From positions 3,447 to 67,446 of the forward strand of contig DATHTK010000023.1 of NCBI GenBank assembly GCA_035463295.1: a DNA stretch of 64,000 nt, read 5' to 3'. Of the stretch, positions 6,669 through 15,207 are shown piece by piece. Numbering within the stretch: position 1 is the first letter of the stretch; the number at the start of each line of letters is the position of its first letter. The stretch comes from DATHTK01 sp035463295. GTDB lineage: Bacteria; Actinomycetota; Rubrobacteria; Rubrobacterales; Rubrobacteraceae. The position numbers and the translations under genes were made by a program. A model generated the notes under the pieces. That model had not been told where the DNA came from. It searched no databases and was given only the letters and a program-made list of their open reading frames with translations.

Positions 6669-8696
6669 GTGAGCCTCATCGCTGGTATCGACGTCGGCGG
6701 CACTTTCACCGACGTCGCCGTGTACGACACTGAGACCGGGTCGGCACGGACTTCGAAGGTTTTCTCCACTCACAACCAGGCCGACGGCCTTCTGCGGGGG
6801 CTCCACCAGGTCGTGGAGATGGTGGGGCAGCTTGCGGCCGTCGTGCACGGTACGACGGTGGCGACCAACGCCATCATCGAACGCAAGGGCGCGAAGGCGG
6901 CGCTCGTCACTACCGCCGGTTTTCGAGATGTGCTGGAGCTTCGCCGGCGTGATCGGCCGGACGCTTACGGGCTTACCGGTGGATACCGCCCGTTGATTCC
7001 GCGGAGTCGCTGTGTCGAGCTGGGTGAGCGGCTCGACGCGAACGGCGACGTCGTAGCGGAGCTCGGCGTGGACGGCGTGCGTAGCGTCGTCAATCAACTC
7101 GAGGGGCTCGATGTCGAGTCAGTGGGCGTGTGCCTGCTCCACAGCTACGCCGACCCCGTGCACGAGAACAGGATCGCCGAGGCCCTGCGGGGCGCCTTGC
7201 CGGGCGTCCATCTGAGCGTCTCGAGCACCCTGGCTGCCGAGGCAGGGGAGTTCGAGCGCGCGTCTACGACGGCCATCAACGCCTTCGTCCACCCCCGCAT
7301 GGTGGAGTATCTTCGTGAGGTGCGTCGGCGCCTCACCGAGGAAGACTTCGCGAGGGACGTATGGGTCATGCAGTCGAGCGGGGGGCTGATGCAGATCGAC
7401 CGTGCAGCGGAGCAGCCTGTGCGTACGGTTCTCTCCGGTCCGGCAGCCGGCACAGTGGGCGCGGCGGAGCTCGCGGCGCTGGCTGGCATCGAGGATGTGA
7501 TCTCCTGTGACATGGGAGGCACCAGCTTTGATGTGGCTCTCATTCCTGGAGGCATGCCGGCCCAGTCAACGGGGCGGCAGATCGCGTACGGCGTCCCGGT
7601 GCAGCTTCCGATGGTTGACATTCATACCATCGGAGCCGGAGGTGGCAGCATCGCCTGGATGGACCGCGGCGGAGTGCTGCAGGTCGGCCCCGAGTCCGCG
7701 GGCGCCGAGCCCGGCCCGGCGGCATACGGCAGGGGTGGGGAACGGCCCACCGTCACCGACGCCAATGCCGTGCTCGGCCGGCTGGACCCGCAGGCGCGAC
7801 TCGGTACCGAAGAGGGGTTCCATATCGACGTTGCGGCGGCCGAGAGCGCTATCCGAAAGCAGATCTCCGACCCGCTCGGACTCAGCGTCACCGACGCGGC
7901 CCTGGGCATCATCCGGGTCGCGAACGTCAAGATGGCTGGCGCGATCCGGCGGGTCTCCGTCGACCGGGGCCATGACCCGCGAAGGTTCGCGCTCGTCGGG
8001 TTCGGCGGAGCGGGTCCCGCTCACATCGTCGAGTTGGCCGCGGAGATCGGATCGACGCGCGTGCTGATCCCTCCGCAGCCCGGCATCACCTCCGCCCTTG
8101 GTTGCTTGCTCGCCGATGTCCGTCATGACTTCGTGCATGCCGTCAATACCGACGTGGACGCGGTAACAGCGGAGCAGGTCCGCAACGTCTTCGCGGCGCA
8201 ACGAGAGCAGGGGGTGCGGATTCTTCTCCGGGACCAGTTCCCGGACGAGCGGATCGAAGTGCATCACTTCGCCGATATGGCCTACGCCAGGCAGTTGCAC
8301 AACCTCTTGGTGCCGCTGTCAGACGCATCCGGAGAGTGGACCGGCAAACACCTCACGGAGGCCTTTCTGGAGCGCTACGGGGAGACTTACGGGGGTCTTC
8401 TACGGCGGGGAAGCGTGAAGCTCGTCAACCTCCGCACCGTGGTGGTCGGCAAGCGTGAGACGGTGCGCTTCTCGAGCGAACCAGCTGTCGAACACCACGA
8501 GCCTCGGCACCGGCCGGTGACATTCGTAGAGGGCGCGTACGAGACGCCCGTGGTGTCTAGATCGGCCTTGCGACCGGGCGAGCGATGGGAGGGGCCTGTG
8601 ATCGTGGAGCAGCAGGACACCACCACCATCGTCCCGCCCTCGGCGGTTGTCGAGGTGCATCCCACCGGCTCCCTCCTCGTGGAGGTGCAATCGTGA
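6669..8696 (+). CDS. hyuA: hydantoinase/oxoprolinase family protein, subunit A (HyuA), copy 1
   Basis: A 675-residue protein starting at GTG 6669. It has the full N-methylhydantoinase A / acetophenone carboxylase layout: an N-terminal ASKHA-type phosphate loop GIDVGGTFTDVAVYD, then VHGTTVATNAIIERKGA, a second phosphate motif CDMGGTSFDVALI near residue 280, and the family signature TIGAGGGSIAWMD / VGPESAGAEPGPAAYGRGG. Enzymes of this type couple ATP hydrolysis to opening of a cyclic amide (hydantoin, 5-oxoproline, N-methylhydantoin) or to carboxylation of a ketone; the substrate cannot be told from motifs. It works with the HyuB encoded directly downstream, whose GTG start overlaps its TGA. 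The ribosome binding site is weak. Confidence 0.93.
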   Translation: MSLIAGIDVGGTFTDVAVYDTETGSARTSKVFSTHNQADGLLRGLHQVVEMVGQLAAVVHGTTVATNAIIERKGAKAALVTTAGFRDVLELRRRDRPDAYGLTGGYRPLIPRSRCVELGERLDANGDVVAELGVDGVRSVVNQLEGLDVESVGVCLLHSYADPVHENRIAEALRGALPGVHLSVSSTLAAEAGEFERASTTAINAFVHPRMVEYLREVRRRLTEEDFARDVWVMQSSGGLMQIDRAAEQPVRTVLSGPAAGTVGAAELAALAGIEDVISCDMGGTSFDVALIPGGMPAQSTGRQIAYGVPVQLPMVDIHTIGAGGGSIAWMDRGGVLQVGPESAGAEPGPAAYGRGGERPTVTDANAVLGRLDPQARLGTEEGFHIDVAAAESAIRKQISDPLGLSVTDAALGIIRVANVKMAGAIRRVSVDRGHDPRRFALVGFGGAGPAHIVELAAEIGSTRVLIPPQPGITSALGCLLADVRHDFVHAVNTDVDAVTAEQVRNVFAAQREQGVRILLRDQFPDERIEVHHFADMAYARQLHNLLVPLSDASGEWTGKHLTEAFLERYGETYGGLLRRGSVKLVNLRTVVVGKRETVRFSSEPAVEHHEPRHRPVTFVEGAYETPVVSRSALRPGERWEGPVIVEQQDTTTIVPPSAVVEVHPTGSLLVEVQS

Positions 8697-10372
8697 CCAG
8701 CGTGGACCCGACGACGCTCGCTGTCGTCCGCGGTCGGCTCGAGCAGACCACGGACGAGATGGATACCGTCTTCGAGCGCATGGCCTTCTCGCCGGTGATC
8801 TCCGATGCCTGGGATCGCGCGGACGGGATCTATCGTCCGGATAACGGCAGCATGGTCGTACAGGGCGAACGAGGTCTGCCAATTTTTGTCGGGACCATGC
8901 AATACGCAACGCGGGCCGTCATCGACCACGCCGGGAAGCCGCGGGCTGGCGACGTATTCATGATCAACGACCCGTACCTGGGCGGCACGCACATTATGGA
9001 CGTGAAGATGGTGCGCCCGTTCTTCCACGACGGTGAGCTGTTTTGCTACCTGGCGAACACCGGTCACTGGCCGGACATCGGCGGTCGCGTTCCCGGTGGC
9101 TTCTCATCTGCCGCCACCGAGGTCTACCAGGAGGGATTACGCGTCCCGCCGGTTCGACTGTTTTCCGGCGACCGGCTCAATGGCGACATACTCGCCATTC
9201 TTCAGGCCAACAGCCGCATCCCCGAAGACATCGAAGGCGACGTCCGCGCCCAGGCGACCGCCCTGCGGGTAGGTGAGGAACGGCTCGGCGAGTTGCTCGG
9301 CGAGTATGGAAAGGAAACCGTGCTCGCGTGCATCGACGAGCTCGAGGTACGAGCCGAGCGGCAGATGAGCTCCCATCTCGATGAGGTGCCGGATGGCGCC
9401 TACCGCTTTGTGGAGGAGATGGACAACGACGGCATCGATGACGTGCCGCTGCGTATCGAGGTCGCCGTGACCGTTCGCGGTCAGCGGCTTACGCTGGACT
9501 TTACGGGTAGCTCCGGGCCGTGTGCGGGCCCGATGAACAGCGTGTACGCCGCGACCGTGTCCTCGTGTGCCGTGGCGCTTAAGCACATCTGGCCCGACGT
9601 AGCGCTCAACTCGGGCATGTTCGTGCCTCTGGAGTTTGTGATCCCCGAGACAACCTTCCTCAACGCAGCCGTTCCCCAACCCGTCGCTGGCTGCGCCGCG
9701 GAGACCTCACAGCGCATAATCACCGCGGTAATGGGCTGTCTCGGGCAGGCGGTCCCCGATCGCGTCCCGGCGGGATCGTGTGCAACGATCAACAACCTGT
9801 CGATGGGCGGCGTCGACGCCGGTGGAGACCCCTACGTTATGTACGTGTTCCTCGGGGGTGGCTACGGAGGTCATGCGTCGGGCGACGGCCTGACCAACGG
9901 GTGCTCTCTTATGAGCGTTGCCCGGACGCAGTCGCTGGAGGTTCTCGAGCAGCGCTACCCCATCCGCTTCAACCGCTACGCGGTGCGAGAGGGCTCCGCA
10001 GGGTCCGGGCGCTACCGAGGCGGCTTCGGGGTCGAGTTCGAGTTCACGTTCACCGGCCGCAGCGGACGTGCGTCGCTTCTGGGCGACCAGGCGAAGAGCC
10101 CGCCTAAAGGCGTAGGAGGCGGTAGCAACGGAGCGCCGGCGAGCCCTTACTTCGTGCTCGACGGGGAGCACACTGTCTTACCCATGATCTCCAAGGGTGA
10201 GAATATACCCTTGCGCCCCGGAGACGTCGTCTGCCTGCGGACGGCCGGTGGAGGGGGGTACGGACCTCCCTCACAACGCGACCCTCTGCTCGTGCGCCGG
10301 GACGTCGACGACGGATACATCACCGAAGCCGAAGCGTCCGAGCTCTACGGGAGGGTCGAGAGTCATGAATGA
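8693..10372 (+). CDS. hyuB: hydantoinase/oxoprolinase family protein, subunit B (HyuB), copy 1
   Basis: 559 residues from GTG 8693, which overlaps the hyuA stop as GTGA; the frame stays open further upstream, but this coupled start fits the family N-terminus (DPTTLAVVRGRLEQTTDEM). Conserved hydantoinase B segments are present: MQYATRAVID, NDPYLGGTHIMDVKMVRPFF, TGHWPDIGGRVPGG, LDFTGSSG, GGYGGHASGDG and the C-terminal RPGDVVCLRTAGGGGYGPP. It forms the partner subunit of HyuA. The length is normal for the family. Its own stop overlaps the downstream aminotransferase start by eight bases, so the three genes are very likely one transcript with coupled translation. Confidence 0.93.
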   Translation: MTSVDPTTLAVVRGRLEQTTDEMDTVFERMAFSPVISDAWDRADGIYRPDNGSMVVQGERGLPIFVGTMQYATRAVIDHAGKPRAGDVFMINDPYLGGTHIMDVKMVRPFFHDGELFCYLANTGHWPDIGGRVPGGFSSAATEVYQEGLRVPPVRLFSGDRLNGDILAILQANSRIPEDIEGDVRAQATALRVGEERLGELLGEYGKETVLACIDELEVRAERQMSSHLDEVPDGAYRFVEEMDNDGIDDVPLRIEVAVTVRGQRLTLDFTGSSGPCAGPMNSVYAATVSSCAVALKHIWPDVALNSGMFVPLEFVIPETTFLNAAVPQPVAGCAAETSQRIITAVMGCLGQAVPDRVPAGSCATINNLSMGGVDAGGDPYVMYVFLGGGYGGHASGDGLTNGCSLMSVARTQSLEVLEQRYPIRFNRYAVREGSAGSGRYRGGFGVEFEFTFTGRSGRASLLGDQAKSPPKGVGGGSNGAPASPYFVLDGEHTVLPMISKGENIPLRPGDVVCLRTAGGGGYGPPSQRDPLLVRRDVDDGYITEAEASELYGRVESHE

Positions 10373-11741
10373 TTCGGCACTGCTCGCCCCTCCAGGTTCG
10401 CATCTGCCCGTCGTGTCGCGCGGAGAGGGTGTGTGGCTCGTTGACGAGGCGGGTCGTCGCTATCTCGACGGCAGCTCCGGCGCCGTCGTGACCAGCCTCG
10501 GACACGGCAACGCCGAGATCGCCGCGGCGCTGCAGCAGCAGGCCGTCACGGTGGCCTTCGCGCATCGGACGCAGTTCCGTAACCGTCCCGCCGAGGACCT
10601 CGCCGCCGCGCTCGTGGACCTTGCCCCGCCTGCCCTCGCCCGTGCCGCGCTGCTCTCGTCGGGCTCGGAAGCCAACGAGCTCGCCATGAAGCTCGCCATT
10701 CGCTTCTGGCAGGAGCAGGGGCAACCGCGCAAACACGGCTTCGTTTCACGCTGGACCAGCTATCACGGGTCCACGCTAGGAGCACTCTCCGCGACCGGAC
10801 ACCCGGCCCGCCGAAGAGCGTTCGCGGACCTGCTGCACCCCTTCCCTCGGGTCTCTCCTCCTTACTGTCTGCGGTGCCCCGCGGGTGCGTCACCGGAGAG
10901 CTGCGCCGAGGCGTGCCTGGACGAGCTCGAAGTTGCGATACAGCGCGAGGGCCCGGAGCGGCTCGCCGCGTTCATCGCTGAGCCGGTGGTAGGCGCCGCG
11001 GCCGGTGTACTGGTACCCCCTTCCGGCTATCACGAGCGGGTGCGTGAGCTCTGCGATCGGTACGAGCTACTGTGGATCGCCGATGAGGTCATGTCCGGCT
11101 GCGGACGCACCGGACGCTGGCTGGCGGTCGAGCACTGGGACGCCGTTCCCGACCTGGTGACCCTTGGCAAGGGCCTGACAGGCGGCTACGCCCCGCTGTC
11201 AGCGGTCCTTTGCACATCAAAGGTCGCCGCAGCTCTCGGGTCGGGTGAGCTAGGCGCCGCCTCCGCTCACACGTACACCAACACGCCGTTGTCCGCGGCC
11301 GTCGGGCTTGCGGCCGTGGAGGTGATAAAGCGACAGGATCTGGTCGCGCGTGCCTCCGCCCTCGGCGCGGTGCTCCACGAGGCACTAGCCTCGCTCGGCC
11401 GGGAGATCGAGATGATCGGGGACGTCCGAGGGCTGGGTCTTCTGCAAGGCGTCGAGCTGGTCGCTGATCGGCGGACGCTCGATCCTTTCGACCCCGAGCT
11501 TCGCGTAACCGCCCGCCTCGTGGCGGCCGCTCGCCATCGCGGCTTGCTTGTGTATCCGGCGGCTTTGGGAATCAACGGGCAGTCGGGCGACGCAATAGTC
11601 GTGGCACCGCCCTTGATCATCAGCGAGCCCGAGATCGGTGAACTCGTCGCCCGTCTTCGGGAGGCGCTGCTCGATGTTGGCCGCCTCCTTAACGAGGAGC
11701 CACCGTCTGTGCAAGATGGCAACAGTCGAGAGGAGGAGTAA
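10365..11741 (+). CDS. class III pyridoxal-phosphate aminotransferase
   Basis: 458 residues from ATG 10365, inside the end of hyuB. Motifs are those of the omega-amino acid/ornithine/GABA aminotransferase group: an N-terminal WLVDEAGRRYLDGSSG strand, GSEANELAMKLA for cofactor binding, IADEVMSGCGRTG with the Asp that contacts the pyridine nitrogen, and TLGKGLTGGYAPLSAV, where K269 forms the Schiff base. Placement between two HyuAB pairs and before a permease suggests it transaminates an amine or amino acid released from, or entering, the Hyu substrate. Direct evidence for the substrate is lacking. A cysteine-rich stretch (YCLRCPAGASPESCAEAC) in the middle is typical of some actinobacterial members. 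Confidence 0.93.
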   Translation: MNDSALLAPPGSHLPVVSRGEGVWLVDEAGRRYLDGSSGAVVTSLGHGNAEIAAALQQQAVTVAFAHRTQFRNRPAEDLAAALVDLAPPALARAALLSSGSEANELAMKLAIRFWQEQGQPRKHGFVSRWTSYHGSTLGALSATGHPARRRAFADLLHPFPRVSPPYCLRCPAGASPESCAEACLDELEVAIQREGPERLAAFIAEPVVGAAAGVLVPPSGYHERVRELCDRYELLWIADEVMSGCGRTGRWLAVEHWDAVPDLVTLGKGLTGGYAPLSAVLCTSKVAAALGSGELGAASAHTYTNTPLSAAVGLAAVEVIKRQDLVARASALGAVLHEALASLGREIEMIGDVRGLGLLQGVELVADRRTLDPFDPELRVTARLVAAARHRGLLVYPAALGINGQSGDAIVVAPPLIISEPEIGELVARLREALLDVGRLLNEEPPSVQDGNSREEE

Positions 11742-11745
11742 GGAT

Positions 11746-13077
11746 ATGGAACAGGTTGGCGGGGAAGACATAGGTCAGCAATCGTCAGTCAGGAAGGTGG
11801 CGGTCGCCAGCTTCGTGGGCACGGCCCTCGAGTGGTACGACTACTTCATCTACGGCACGGCCGCGGCGCTGGTCTTTCCGGCGCTGTTTTTCCCGGGGTT
11901 CTCGACGTTCGCCGGGACCCTGGCGTCCTTCGCTACATTCGGGGTCGGGTTCTTCGCTCGTCCGGTAGGAGCGGTGTTCTTCGGCCACTATGGGGACAGA
12001 GTGGGTCGCAAGGCGGTCCTGGTCACCACGCTCCTGATCATGGGCGTCGCCACTTTCCTTATCGGCGTCCTCCCGCCGTACGAAGCGCTCGGGGTACTGG
12101 CCCCGGTGGCTCTCGTCGTACTGCGTCTCTTGCAGGGTTTCGCCGTAGGTGGAGAGTGGGGCGGCGCGGTCCTGATGGCGGTGGAGCATTCCCCCTCCGA
12201 GTCCCGGGGATTCTTCGGGAGCTGGCCGCAGATGGGCGCCCCGGCGGGGCTCGTGCTCTCGACGGCCGCATTCACCCCGTTTGCGGCTCTCCCGGAGGAG
12301 CAGTTCCTCTCCTGGGGCTGGCGTATCCCGTTCCTCCTGAGCATCTTGCTCATAGCGGTCGGGCTGTACATCCGACTCAGGATCACCGAGTCTCCCATCT
12401 TCTCTCAGGTCAGGGAGACACATACCGAGGCGCGCGCGCCGATCATCGACGCTGTGCGCACCTACCCGAAGAATATCGCCCTGGGTACGGGAGCCCGCAT
12501 AAGCATCGACGTCGCCTTCTACATATTCGCGGTCTACGCGCTCTCCTACGTCACTGAGCAGCTCGGGATGCCCAGCAGTACGGTCTTGATCGGGCTCCTT
12601 ATCGCGGGCGTCATCGAGATCTTCACCATACCCTTTTTCGGATCGCTTTCGGATCGTCTGGGCCAGCGTCAGGTCTTTATCGGGGGCGCGGTATTCCTGG
12701 CTTTGTTCGCCCTTCCTTTCTTCTGGATGCTCGACACGGAGGTCAGCATCATCATCTGGCTCGCCCTGGTACTGGGCCTCAGCGTCGGCCACGCCGCAGC
12801 TTACGGCCCGATGGCGAGTTTCATGGCCAGGCTCTTCGGAGCACGCGTCCGCTACAGCGGAATCTCCTTGAGCTACCAGCTCGCCGGGATACTCGGAGGT
12901 GCCCTGGCACCGCTGATCGCGACCTTGCTCTACGCGGCGATCGAAGGGCCGGCACTCATAGCGCTCTACATGGCCGCGCTGTGCGGCCTCACCGTAGTAT
13001 GCGTCTACCTGGCCTCGGATTTCCCAGGGGACGACCCCGACGAGGGGCGGCTGGCCGCCGAAGAGCGGGTGGGGTAG
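11746..13077 (+). CDS. MFS transporter, metabolite:H+ symporter (MHS) family
   Basis: 443 residues from ATG 11746, preceded by AGGAGG at 11731-11736, four bases after the aminotransferase stop. The N-terminus has FVGTALEWYDYFIYG, a signature of MHS/ProP-type permeases, and the first cytoplasmic loop GDRVGRKAVLVTT matches the MFS G-x-x-x-D-(R/K)-x-G-R-(R/K) motif. About twelve membrane segments can be counted. MHS members import organic acids, betaines and similar small metabolites with protons. Its position between the two Hyu pairs implies it imports the substrate of the pathway. Homologues include shikimate, citrate and alpha-ketoglutarate permeases, so an acidic substrate is plausible. Confidence 0.9.
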   Translation: MEQVGGEDIGQQSSVRKVAVASFVGTALEWYDYFIYGTAAALVFPALFFPGFSTFAGTLASFATFGVGFFARPVGAVFFGHYGDRVGRKAVLVTTLLIMGVATFLIGVLPPYEALGVLAPVALVVLRLLQGFAVGGEWGGAVLMAVEHSPSESRGFFGSWPQMGAPAGLVLSTAAFTPFAALPEEQFLSWGWRIPFLLSILLIAVGLYIRLRITESPIFSQVRETHTEARAPIIDAVRTYPKNIALGTGARISIDVAFYIFAVYALSYVTEQLGMPSSTVLIGLLIAGVIEIFTIPFFGSLSDRLGQRQVFIGGAVFLALFALPFFWMLDTEVSIIIWLALVLGLSVGHAAAYGPMASFMARLFGARVRYSGISLSYQLAGILGGALAPLIATLLYAAIEGPALIALYMAALCGLTVVCVYLASDFPGDDPDEGRLAAEERVG

Positions 13078-13122
13078 ACATGAGCGTCGGTTCGGGACGA
13101 ATAGGGTAGAGAGACAGCCACC

Positions 13123-15207
13123 ATGGACAGACGCTACCGTGTTGGAGTAGATATCGGCGGGACGTTCACGGATCTGGTGCTGATCGACGACGCAACGGGC
13201 GAGCGGTCCATCGGCAAGGTCCTGACCACGCCGCAGGACCCCTCGGACGCCGTCGAAAAAGGGTTGGCCGAGCTTCTCGAGAGAGAAGGCGTCGAGGCTT
13301 CGCAGATCAAGACCATAGTCCACGGCACGACCCTGGTGACGAACGCCCTGATCGAGCGCAAAGGAGCCACGACGGCTCTGCTGACGACGCAAGGGTTCCG
13401 GGACGCGATCTCGATCGGCACCGAGCACCGCTACGACATGTACGACATCTATATCGAGAAGCCCGAGCCTCTGGTGCCGCGAAACCTGCGCTACGGTGTG
13501 CGCGAGCGCGTGCTCGACGATGGTTCGGTCGCCATCGAACTTGATGAGGAACAGCTGAGGCAGGTCGTCGCGGAGCTGCGCGAGCGGGAAGTAGAGGCCG
13601 TCGCAGTGAGCTTCTTGCACTCTTTTCGCAATTCCACCCACGAGCAGAGGGTCGCCCGGGTTCTCGCGGAGGAGGCGCCGGGGATCACCGTCTCGCTCTC
13701 TTCGGACGTTGCGCCGGAGATCCGGGAGTACGAGCGCACCTCGACGACGATCGCCAACGTCTACGTCAGGCCGCTCGTCGAGCGCTACCTGCGGGTGCTG
13801 GAGGAGCGGCTGACAAACCTCGGGTTCGGGGGCTCTCTCTACATCATGCTCTCGAACGGAGGCACGGCTAGCGTCGAGACGGCCCGCGAGTTCCCGATCC
13901 GGCTCCTCGAGTCCGGCCCGGCGGCGGGTGCGCTTGCCGCCGCTTTTTACGGCCTGAAGACAGGGTTCTCCGCGGTACTATCCTTCGATATGGGCGGGAC
14001 GACGGCCAAGGCGTGCCTGATCGAGGGCGGAGAGCCGCTCACGGCTAGCGAGTTCGAGGTCGCCCGGGTCTACCGGTTCAAGAAAGGCTCGGGGCTGCCG
14101 GTCAAGACCTCGGTGATCGAGATGATCGAGATCGGCGCCGGTGGCGGCTCTATCGCTCGCGTGGGCCCGCTCGGTTTGCCGAAGGTCGGCCCCGAGAGCG
14201 CCGGCGCCGACCCTGGTCCGGCGTGCTACGGGCGCGGCGGAAGCGAGCCCACGGTAACCGACGCGGACCTGATCCTTGGCTACCTCGACCCTGACTTCTT
14301 CCTGGGCGGCAGGATGCACCTCGACCGCGACGCGGCCTTGAAAGCTATCGAGGAGGGGATAGCCCGTCCCCTCGGCCTCGACCCCATCGAAGCCGCCTGG
14401 GGTATCCACCAGGTCGTCAACGAGAACATGGCCAACGCGGCCAGGATCCACGCCATCGAGCGCGGCAAGGACCCGCGGGCTTATCCTCTGTTTGCCTTCG
14501 GCGGCGCCGGACCCGTGCACGCCTATAGCGTCGCCCGCGCCCTCGGTGTCCCGGGTTTCGTAGCTCCGCTCGGGGCGGGCGCGACCTCGGCGTTCGGCTT
14601 CCTGTGCGCCCCGCTCTCCTTCGACTTCGTGCGCAGCCTCTACGGCCGACTGGACGAGCTCGACTGGTCCGTGGTGAACGGGGCGCTGGAGGAGATGGAG
14701 AAGGAGGGACGCGACCTCCTGCGCGCCTCCGGGGTCGCGGACGCCGACATCCGGGTGCGCCGGCTCTGTGATATGCGCTATACGGGCCAGGGACACGAGG
14801 TGACCGTGGAACTGCCCGTCGGGGCTCTGGGCCCGGACGACACCGGCCGGCTGGCGTCGCTCTACAGCAAGGAGTACCGGAGGCTGTACAACAGGGAGGG
14901 TCCGGACGTGCCGCTCGAGGCGCTCACCTGGCGCCTCGAGGTCGCCGCACCGCCCCCCGAGATACGGCTCGAGGCAGGGGAGGAGAGAGAAGCTGCCTCC
15001 GGGGGGCGGAAAGGCGCGCGTGAGATCTACCTTCCCGAGGAGAAAGGCTTCCGGGAGGTGCCGGTCTACGACCGCTACCGCCTCGGCCCCGGGGCGGCCT
15101 TCGAGGGACCGGCGGTTATAGAGGAGAAGGAGTCTACAGTCATCCTCGGTCCGGAGGGGCGGGCAAAGATCGACGCCGCTCGGAACCTGATCGTGAAGTG
15201 GTCATGA
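13123..15207 (+). CDS. hyuA: hydantoinase/oxoprolinase family protein, subunit A (HyuA), copy 2
   Basis: 694 residues from ATG 13123. Same architecture as the first copy, with VDIGGTFTDLVLID, VHGTTLVTNALIERKGATT, FDMGGTTAKACLIEGG and EIGAGGGSIARVGPLGLP / VGPESAGADPGPACYGRGG, but the protein is clearly divergent from copy 1: the second phosphate loop is followed by TTAKACL instead of TSFDVAL and the C-terminal third differs. It is therefore not a recent duplication and probably acts on a different or successive intermediate. It is coupled to the next gene through an ATGA overlap. The gap to the permease is 45 bases, so it likely belongs to the same transcript. Confidence 0.92.
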   Translation: MDRRYRVGVDIGGTFTDLVLIDDATGERSIGKVLTTPQDPSDAVEKGLAELLEREGVEASQIKTIVHGTTLVTNALIERKGATTALLTTQGFRDAISIGTEHRYDMYDIYIEKPEPLVPRNLRYGVRERVLDDGSVAIELDEEQLRQVVAELREREVEAVAVSFLHSFRNSTHEQRVARVLAEEAPGITVSLSSDVAPEIREYERTSTTIANVYVRPLVERYLRVLEERLTNLGFGGSLYIMLSNGGTASVETAREFPIRLLESGPAAGALAAAFYGLKTGFSAVLSFDMGGTTAKACLIEGGEPLTASEFEVARVYRFKKGSGLPVKTSVIEMIEIGAGGGSIARVGPLGLPKVGPESAGADPGPACYGRGGSEPTVTDADLILGYLDPDFFLGGRMHLDRDAALKAIEEGIARPLGLDPIEAAWGIHQVVNENMANAARIHAIERGKDPRAYPLFAFGGAGPVHAYSVARALGVPGFVAPLGAGATSAFGFLCAPLSFDFVRSLYGRLDELDWSVVNGALEEMEKEGRDLLRASGVADADIRVRRLCDMRYTGQGHEVTVELPVGALGPDDTGRLASLYSKEYRRLYNREGPDVPLEALTWRLEVAAPPPEIRLEAGEEREAASGGRKGAREIYLPEEKGFREVPVYDRYRLGPGAAFEGPAVIEEKESTVILGPEGRAKIDAARNLIVKWS

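Noticed and set aside
11785..13641. 618-codon minus-strand frame across the MHS permease and hyuA copy 2
   Set aside because: A shadow of GC-rich coding sequence on the other strand; low hydrophobicity, no motifs, spans two real genes.
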